DNA of 64,000 nucleotides. Source: Hermetia illucens (taxonomy: Eukaryota > Arthropoda > Insecta > Diptera > Stratiomyidae). Below, piece by piece: positions 56,883-64,000 of this stretch. The notes under the pieces are model-generated. The model saw nothing but the letters and a program-made list of their open reading frames with translations. It did no database searches and was not told the DNA's origin. A program made the translations under genes and the position numbers. The stretch covers positions 46,435,467 through 46,499,466 of the forward strand of contig NC_051853.1 of assembly GCF_905115235.1 (NCBI RefSeq), given 5' to 3'. The first letter of the stretch is position 1. Every line of letters starts with the position of its first letter.

Positions 56883-57165
56883 GTCCGGATAGCTGAGTGG
56901 TTAGAGCGCAAGGCTGTCGTACGGAAGGTCGCGGTTCAAATCTCACTGGTGGCAGTGGAATTTGTATCGTGATTTGACGTCGGATACCAGTCAACTCAGC
57001 TGTGAATGAGTACTTGAGTCAACTCAGGGTAATAATCTCGGGCGAACGCAATGCTGACCACATTGCCTCCTAGTGTACCGTTACGGTCTTGAATGAAGTC
57101 CTCTAACACACTTCAAGGCCCTGATCCAACATGGATTGTTGCGCCAACGATTATATTAATAATAT
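56883..57165 (+). repeat. tRNA-derived SINE, full-length-looking copy
   Basis: The head is tRNA-like: A box TAGCTGAGTGG at 56890-56900 and B box GGTTCAAATCT at 56933-56943, the normal spacing for a pol III promoter. The body (TGACGTCGGATACCAGTC, CGCAATGCTGACCACATTGC, CACTTCAAGGCCCTGATCCA) recurs at 41034-41208. The tail is TTGTTGCGCCAACGATTATA followed by AT-rich sequence. The same tail word occurs at the 3' end of LINE family B, suggesting that this LINE mobilises the SINE. Confidence 0.85.
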
Positions 57166-57678
57166 ATTTCCTATAACTCGCTCTAGATGCTCTATACCCC
57201 CGTTTAGAATCGCGGGATGCCATCCATCCCAGAGGTTTTGAAATACTCAAAAGATCTTGCTTCTTCGCTACTAACTACCGCTATCGCAATATTCGTGCTT
57301 CTCTTGCAACACTTCTATGCAGAAAAGTTTATAGAAAATATTAATTCTCTTCTGCCCAATTTTAGCATCTGTTCTCTGACTTTACTCTGAAGTTTGTGAA
57401 AGCACCATTCAGTTTTTTATTATCCCAAATATCTCAAAGTGTTCTGCACACCCTTGAAGTCTCTCTTTCGACTTCAGTTCATCAGAGTATGTTTTAAAGG
57501 AGTCCCGTTTTGAATTCACAAGTCCCTTATATTTAGGCTAGATGTTCCGGAAGTTAATCTAGTTGTTTTGTGTTAAACAAAACCTTATTAATTTCACCTT
57601 CACCTTCCTTTTCTGTGATCGGCACCAGCCCATTGTAGAGGACCCGTTCGAAAGGCCGATACTATTTAATAGACATAT
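57166..57678. other. Spacer with a hairpin-repeat remnant
   Basis: At 57563-57590, GTTTTGTGTTAAACAAAACC followed by TTATTA is the terminal foldback of the GTCT repeat family, with the rest missing. Otherwise nothing was recognised. Confidence 0.4.
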
Positions 57679-57690
57679 ACATAGGCCTAT
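57679..57690 (+). repeat. Target-site duplication, left copy
   Basis: ACATAGGCCTAT, repeated exactly at 59013-59024, directly flanks the young R1-clade insertion. Confidence 0.9.
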
Positions 57691-59013
57691 GCTCTTCCCG
57701 TCCCAGAGGGGACTACGATTGTCGGCTTTGCTGATGACCTAGCTGTGGTTGTTGCAGCAAAACACCCAGAAGATGTGGAGGTTTACGCAACGGAAACAGT
57801 GAGAGCGGTAAAGTCCTGGCTAGAAAAGGCTGGGCTGACCTTGGCGGACGCGAAAACGGAAGCGGTCTTGATAACGAAACGCAGGAAAAATAATACTGTA
57901 AAAGTGGAGGTCGGTGGACATACGGTCGTATCAAAGCCGGCTATCAAATACCTGGGGGTAATAATTGACACCAAATTGAGTTTTAGGGAGCACCTAGAGT
58001 ATGCATGCCAAAAGGCAGCCAGTACCACCACGGCACTTGCAAGAATGTTGCCAAATATTGGTGGGCCGAAACATTGCCGGAGGTTGGTGCTAGCCGGAGT
58101 GGTGCGCTCCATCCTGCTCTACTCGTCGCCTGTGTGGGCGGAGGCGCTTGCAAACTCTCAGAGACGGAAGCAGGTGAACTCGGTTTACCGGCGGATGGCT
58201 TTGAGGGTTTGCAGTGCTTTTAGAACCACATCAGATGAGGCAGTATTGGTGGTGGCAGGCATGATCCCGGTTGACATTCTGGCCAAAGAAATGAGTGTCC
58301 TGTACAATGCAAGACATATGGAGGGGCATGCACAGCGTAGAAATGCGGCAAGGTCAGAGTCGCTTGATCTCTGGCAACGCAGATGGGACGAGTCTGCGAA
58401 AGGTCGGTGGACGCACAGGCTCATTCCCAACATTAGGGTGTGGCTTGAGCGAAAACATGGGGATACCAACTACCACATTACCCAGTTCCTCACGGGACAC
58501 GGTGGTTGCTACAGGCAGTATCTGCATCGCTTTGGGTTGGATGATTTTCCGAACTGTCCCAGATGCGATGGCATACCGGAGGATCCAGAGCATGTGATGT
58601 TTCACTGCCCACGATTTGCGATGGAGAGAAGGAGCTTAAACCAGGTGCTGGGCAGGAGCGGGACCCCGGAGAGCTTAGTTAACGAGATGCTGGAGTCCGA
58701 GGAGAAGTGGCTTGCGGTTAGCTCCGCAATCATCCAAATGCAGGAGGAGTTGCTGAAAGAACAAAGAAGGAGGAAAGCTGCAAATAGGAGAAGGATGAGT
58801 GCCTAAGAGCAAACCTACCCCGCGAAGTAATACCTCAATGGTGGTCCCGCGGGGCTGGGGCTGGAGAGACCGGGGGTGGTTTTTAGTGGGTGTGAATCCC
58901 ACACGCGCCCGCTGTTGTTCCGCCGTTCGGGCGGCGGAGCTGCGGCGGACGTGTCTTTCTAAGATTTTCCACCTCCGTGTACGCACAAAAAAAAAAAAAA
59001 AAAAAAAAAAAAA
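57691..59013 (+). mobile_element. Young R1-clade LINE insertion, 5'-truncated
   Basis: Opens inside the reverse transcriptase at VPEGTTIVGFADDLAVVVAA, with the FADD catalytic core intact, and stays open to the stop at 58804-58806. The frame includes LARMLPNIGGPKHCRRLVLA, WVERKHGDTNYHI-like text and the cysteine segment CPRCDGIPEDPEHVMFHCPR typical of R1/jockey ORF2 ends. The 3' UTR (58807-58986) ends CACCTCCGTGTACGCAC, followed by 27 uninterrupted A. Perfect 12-bp target duplications flank it. No stop or frameshift lies in the 370-codon remnant. 5' truncation means it cannot move by itself. The open frame may attract false gene calls. Confidence 0.93.
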
Positions 59014-59024
59014 CATAGGCCTAT
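59013..59024 (+). repeat. Target-site duplication, right copy
   Basis: ACATAGGCCTAT directly after the poly(A) tail; it shares its first A with the tail. Confidence 0.9.
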
Positions 59025-59384
59025 AAGCTGAATGGCACAAAGCCTCATTTACCGTCAGTTATTGTTAATACTGTTGCTTCCATTTTTCAGGGAACTCCTT
59101 TTTTGAAGCATGATATGAATGTTTCGGCGAACCAATTTGAAACCCTTTTGATGACCACTCACAGAGCTTTCTCGCGGCTTTCAATATTTTTTCAGTAGTT
59201 GTTTCGGCAATTTCATTGAGATCTACTGAACAGTGGAGTTCGATTCTTTTGGGAAAGAGGGGGGTTGGTGATCGGCGGTCAGCTTTTACCCTTGATGGAT
59301 GCCATAACTACTTTGTACACACCTCCCCATGGGTCGGAGTCCACTTCCTTGCATAGGGTTTGAAGTGACCAGATGACAAGAATT

Positions 59385-60500
59385 AGAATGTATGCCGATA
59401 AGACGATTGGTGAATACCAAGGAGGCTTTTGGACTGGAAGATCGACAGTTGACCAGCTATTTACGGTCAAACAGGTGGTAAAGAAATGCTAGGAATTCAG
59501 CATCGATGTCCATCGAATATTCGTGGACTTCAAGGAGGCATATGGCCGTATTCACCAAAATGAACTCTACAAAGTAATGCTTGATTTGGGAATTCCAGCA
59601 AACTGGTAAGCTTCACTAGAATGCCGATGACCTGACAGATGCATTTAAGGTCGGATTAGAGAAAGGAAATGGGCGAGCATCTCTATTGTTCAATCTGGCA
59701 CGGGAGCATGGTATACGATAGTTGCCTGTGGTCATGAAAGGCATACTGCTCTATAAGTCCTGTCAAATCGCCATACAAATATCATGGCGCGGTCATTCAC
59801 ATCAGTAAAGGGGATTCTTATAAACCTCGATAAAACAGCAAGCGAAGTTGGTCTATAAATTAACTAAAATTATGACACAAACGAGAAAAATTACACCCAG
59901 TAGACAAAATATAACGATTGACTAGTATAACTTGTAAAATGTACAAAATTTTTAAGTACGTAGATGTACAACTGACTAAAAATCGAAATGATCTTAACAA
60001 AAAAAACGCCGAACTTAGTTTGCAAACAGAGCCTTCTACTCAGTTCTGCCGATTTTAAGAGCCAGCCGCATACACAGAAGAAGAAAACTCCGAGTGTACA
60101 AAACGATAATAAGAACTAAGGTATACTATGAATGTGAACATGGACCCTAACACAATCTTATGAAAAACTAGACAATACCTTTGAGAGGAGAGTCCTAAGG
60201 GGAATAATAGGAGCTAAACAAGATAAAAGCATATGTTGTACCAAATATTTGATGACCCTGGAGTCTTCAAATTAATAAAACTCCGGAAGTTGCAATGGGC
60301 TGGCCACGTTCAACGTATGAGCGACACTCGGATACCCAAAAGGGCATTCGATTCTGTTGACGAAAGCAACGCATCACTGGTCAGATTTCGAAAGTGGAGA
60401 ACTTAATAAATGGATGGAAATGGTTGGAGGGAAGACATTCTGAAGGCCAAGGCCTGAAATAGGCTTCAACGCCGACGTTTATATACCCAATCCGCAAAGA
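59385..60500 (+). mobile_element. LINE family D, reverse transcriptase remnant
   Basis: Plus-strand pieces: YQGGFWTGRSTVDQLFTVKQ (59410-59475), EFSIDVHRIFVDFKEAYGRI (59495-59550), IMARSFTSVKGILINLDK (59780-59835), then LYQIFDDPGVFKLIKLRKLQ (60235-60295), WAGHVQRMSDTRIPKRAFDS (60300-60355) and WREDILKAKA (60430). It has the domain order of family B but is a separate lineage. There are multiple stops and a central deletion around the catalytic box. Confidence 0.78.
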
Positions 60501-62104
60501 TGGTAATCAGTTGCTATACGAAAACCAAGGAGGCCTACTATATGCCTTAAACAAAATCCTGAACAAATAATTGGCTGGCGAATTTGAATTAATGACATAT
60601 TTACTAAAAGCTTCGAAACAGACGTAAACTTAAAATAGGAGGATGGACTGATTCGCATGCTTTTAATACACCATATACTAGTTCACCTCTGTCCGGAAAA
60701 CAGCATGATCGAATTGATTGCCAGGTGTTGGTTGCTCTTCTCTATACATTTATGAACAAAACATGAGTGCGAATTATATTGAATGAAATTCGCCTAGTCA
60801 GAGCGGAAATGATTTTGTTTTTATATATATGAAGGAGTCCTGAATCCTCGTCCGCTTTATGAGGGACCGAACCAGTTAGGAAAAAACTGTTCTAGGGAAA
60901 TGCTCAGAAGACAAGTCTAGGAATTGATAGAATTCAAATAACGCGGACGATAGGTCAATTTTTGGATTTGCGAAGTAGAGGAAGCGATTTCGAGATCCAG
61001 ATCGTTAGAGAAGGAGATTAGTGAAGGGTAAGTTCCGATTTAGACTGTAGCTTTATGTATAATATTAAATTTTTTCAACCCTGCTTGGCTCCGCCATATC
61101 CCGAGCCATTTGGCCAAGGACTACGACTGGGTAAGCATACAAACAAGCAAATATCAGTGTGATCAAGGTATTCAAGAAAAGAAGATACAGTCCACCCAAT
61201 CCCTTTATGATCTCCAACGAAAGCAGTACGAAGGACATTACCTATAACGAGCGGAAAAATAAATCCTCGGCGGACTTCGCTTTGGATTTCATTTCCTTCG
61301 AAATTTCATCTCGTCGAGAAGCCGCTCTAATACCTGTTGGCTGCACCACACAAATGTAAAACCAAGATATCCATTCCTTTAACAAGTCAAAATAAGAATA
61401 CGCGAATATACAAATTATATTTTGACAAACGTGTTTCCTTTCTCACTCAACTTCACTCAGCGTTTATCAATCATTGATGTAACTTGCATTTGATTGTAGC
61501 CAAAATCTGTACTTATATCACTTTACTAGATTGATTATGCGCTAATCGCCTCGTTATTAGAATCCGCTATTCGTGCAATAGAACTATCCAGTTATGGTGT
61601 AGAATATTGTGTGAAGTGAAGGAGACATGTGCTTCACCAAAAGGTTATTTGCTTTATATATGTACAAAGAAGTTAACTCTTTAAACTTCAACGGGCCGTG
61701 GGAATATTCTAAATATGTAGCGTTTAGTGCCAATGATTCTGGTTCTGTAATTAATACAGAAATTCAATTCTCAGAGAGTACACATTAAAATTGAAAGCAA
61801 ATGTACTGAGGATTTAGTAAGTCGCTACCAAAATACATACATATTTCTACATAATAATAAATGCATTGTAGTAGTAGATCCTCCTTTTTTTCAAATAAAA
61901 ACTGAACTACAAGAAACCAAAATTATCAATTAAAACTGCATTTTTATGCAACGAACCACTGATGAGCAATGCTCATTGAAACAAGAGTACCAGAAAAATA
62001 AAACAAGCAAGGCGTTTTCTTCACTGGCAAAAGGTATGGTTTTTCGTTTCACCGTAAATATCGATTTTTTGAGAGCAGTGTGCACCCCTTTTCAGGGGCG
62101 ACAA
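60501..62104. other. Mostly gene-free stretch
   Basis: Contains a short LINE piece at 61170-61345 (listed separately). Otherwise AT-rich with no recognisable exon. Confidence 0.4.
61170..61345 (-). mobile_element. LINE family C, short fragment
   Basis: The plus-strand words GGACATTACCTATAACGAGC and GCGGACTTCGCTTTGGATTT parallel 23523-23590 in the family C copy. They correspond to the region around the reverse-transcriptase RQGC/LSP motif on the minus strand. Confidence 0.45.
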
Positions 62105-63290
62105 ACTATACTAATAAAATCTCATGGGCCTAATGGACAATACTATTACTCAAGCAATTAAATCTACCAACATCGTTGAAAAAACCGTGAATCAAGCCGG
62201 ATTTGTCAAAAACTGCGGAACTACTGAGGCAATACATGCTCCGCGGTTACTCATGGAGAAACACCGTGAAAAGCATCGCCCTCCTTACATTGCATTCCTG
62301 GATCTAGAAAAAGCGTTTGAACGTGTGTCAAACGAACTCATCTGGCATGCTTCACGACAACACATTGTTACAGAAGAACTCGTGCGCTGGGTTCAATTGC
62401 TCTACAAAGATCCGAAAAGTAAAGTTCGAAGTATGGCGGGTGTATCAAAACCGTTTCGTATTCATCAAGGAAGGCGCCCTCTCATCACTCCTCTTTATTC
62501 TTGTTATGGACACCGTCACACGGGACATCCAACGTCCAGCGCCCTACACACTGCTTTATGCTTATGATGTTTTCCTAGCATCTAATAACAAAAATAATCT
62601 CGAGCAACTTGTCTAAAAATGGAATGATCGCCTCATGCAACACGATCTCAGATTGAATCTAAACAAAACTGAATTTTTGACGACCGATCCCCATGAAACA
62701 GGCACAATCACTGTCAGCGGCAGTGATCTGCCCAGAACTGAGCGATTTAAATACCTCACACTAACGCTATCAGCCAATGGAGAACTGCATTATGAAATTG
62801 CTTCACGCATTAACGCAACCTGGATGAAGTGGCGTTCCACAACTGGTGTTCTTTGTGATCGACGTATCAACGAACGTTTCAAATCTAAAATTAACCGCAA
62901 TGTCGTCCGTCCTGTCGTCCTCCGTGGTTCTGAGTGTTGGTCGACTATAAAAGACAATGAGACGAAGATGTGACACGTTTTCATCACATCCGAAATGAGG
63001 ATATCCGCGATCGTTATCGTTGCGAGAGGGGCGTCTTCGATGGTATGGTCACGCAATTCGCGCTAACGAGAATTCACTTGCCAAGATTAGTGTGAACATC
63101 GAAGTCGATGTAAACGACCAAAAGGCCGGCCGAAACAACGGTAGTTTGACACGCTGGATGGGAATTTAAAATCCTCGAGATTGCATCCCGATCAGCCATT
63201 TGATACAGCCAAATGGCGAGGTCGATCACGACGAGCCGAATCCGCTTTTGAACGGGACAAAGGCTGAAGAAAAAGAAGAATTAAATCTAC
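62105..63290 (+). mobile_element. RTE-like LINE family A, best copy (3' half)
   Basis: Reads VNQAGFVKNCGTTEAIHAPR (62190-62245), LLMEKHREKHRPPYIAFLDL (62250-62305), ELVRWVQLLYKDPKSKVR (62375-62430), SLLFILVMDTVTRDIQRPAP (62485-62545), LLYAYDVFLASNNKNNLEQL (62550-62610), LRLNLNKTEFLTTDPHETG (62645-62705), RINATWMKWRSTTGVLCDRR (62810-62865) and C-terminal text to about 63260. The YADD box is YAYD, and frameshifts occur near 62475 and 62980. These are motifs of the RTE clade (RTE-1/BovB relatives). Fragments of this family recur at 1150, 17085, 33080, 33470 and 42430. Confidence 0.85.
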
Positions 63291-64000
63291 CAACAAGAAA
63301 AAAAGTCACCAATAATCTAATTCGTTGGAAAAGGACACAAAAATCCAAAGATCAGACACCTCAAATTTGGAGGCGGAAAACGTGATTTACCTACAACCGA
63401 GAAGCTGAAAATATTATTCAGCTAAGTTGTCTTCGGTTGCAAAAAGAACATTCATTAAAAAAAGAAGATATCGTTTATTAACTCTTTACTAAAAAACATT
63501 TTCCAAGGCATGATCATTCCAATTGGACCAAGACCTCCCGTCTATAAGTAACGTTAGTATAATTTTGATTATGGATGTTACCAAAACGACGTAAATATTA
63601 CCTTCAAATCTGTAAATAATGTATAAACAGTTTTTATATTTACATACAGATAGATATAAATTAGAATTTCGAAAACAATATTTTATTCTCTAAATATAAT
63701 TCATATATGTCAATGTCAGGTATGCCTTGTATCTTTAATGTGAATAATTATAAATCTTAGTTAGCGATTGAATAACGGGGTTTTCAAGGACGAAGGAAGC
63801 AAATTCCACAAGAGCCTCACCAATACGCGCACTGGTCCAAAAATGGAACTCCACGCAATCTCAGAACGTTATACACTCTCGATGCGTAAATCACAAACTG
63901 ATAAACTGATAAAGGAAATATCTGGGGAATTATTTATACAAATTCGATATTCATTTGAAAAGTAAAATCTATTTACGATAAATAGACAACGGCGTCTCTT
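63291..64000. other. Gene-free right edge
   Basis: AT-rich sequence; a 65-codon frame at 63768 shows no recognisable motif. Confidence 0.4.

Noticed and set aside
56883-56960. A possible functional tRNA gene
   Set aside because: A and B boxes are present, but the arms do not close into a cloverleaf with a clear anticodon, and the unit continues into a SINE body seen again at 41034.
57745-58806. A 353-codon host gene
   Set aside because: It is the uninterrupted ORF2 remnant of an R1-clade LINE with target duplications and a poly(A) tail.

Overview
The window looks like a piece of a large, repeat-rich insect genome, most likely from a fly (Diptera). Short 60-80 bp introns with GT..AG borders, insect-specific CYP4G and Reg-2-type genes, and many decayed LINEs, SINEs and Tc1/mariner relatives point that way. 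The species cannot be fixed from the sequence. All identifications rest on reading translations and motifs by eye; no search was run.

Host genes, left to right. (1) CYP4G cytochrome P450, + strand, exons at 3969-4166, 4612-4794, 20967-21887 and 22007-22182; the first exon was not found, and one intron is 16.2 kb of transposon debris. (2) UBA5, the E1 enzyme for UFM1, 29311-30546 (+). (3) A complete but divergent beta-tubulin, 30604-31996 (-), tail to tail with UBA5 only 57 bp away. (4) A partial, divergent VPS9-like gene, 35616-36090 (+), tentative. (5) Reg-2/HDHD3-type HAD protein, 36449-37216 (+). (6) TTC17-like secreted TPR protein, 44587-52519 (-), with a 6.3 kb intron holding LINE copies. 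(7) A ferritin heavy chain of the Fer3HCH type, 52849-53743 (+), head to head with TTC17 across about 330 bp, with a likely mitochondrial presequence partly supplied by a seven-codon first exon.

Repeats fill the rest. There are two R1-clade LINE copies; the one at 57691-59013 is young, with a 12-bp target duplication and a pure A27 tail. Four families of RTE-like or related LINEs are present (called A, B, C and D here). A Tc1/mariner element at 24036-25336 sits inside a family C LINE, next to a BEL/Pao fossil. A pogo-like non-autonomous element lies at 37740-38184. A hairpin-ended repeat with a GTCT tract occurs at least five times. One tRNA-derived SINE family shares its 3' tail with LINE family B, and a second SINE-like family has two copies.

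The most unusual signal is a set of three short sequences (near 71, 1578 and 12594) that fold like type I hammerhead ribozymes, with a compensatory change in stem II. Such motifs are known from Penelope-like elements and related retroelements. No operon-like system, CRISPR array or novel multi-gene cassette was seen; the genes are unrelated housekeeping or metabolic loci separated by transposon debris.
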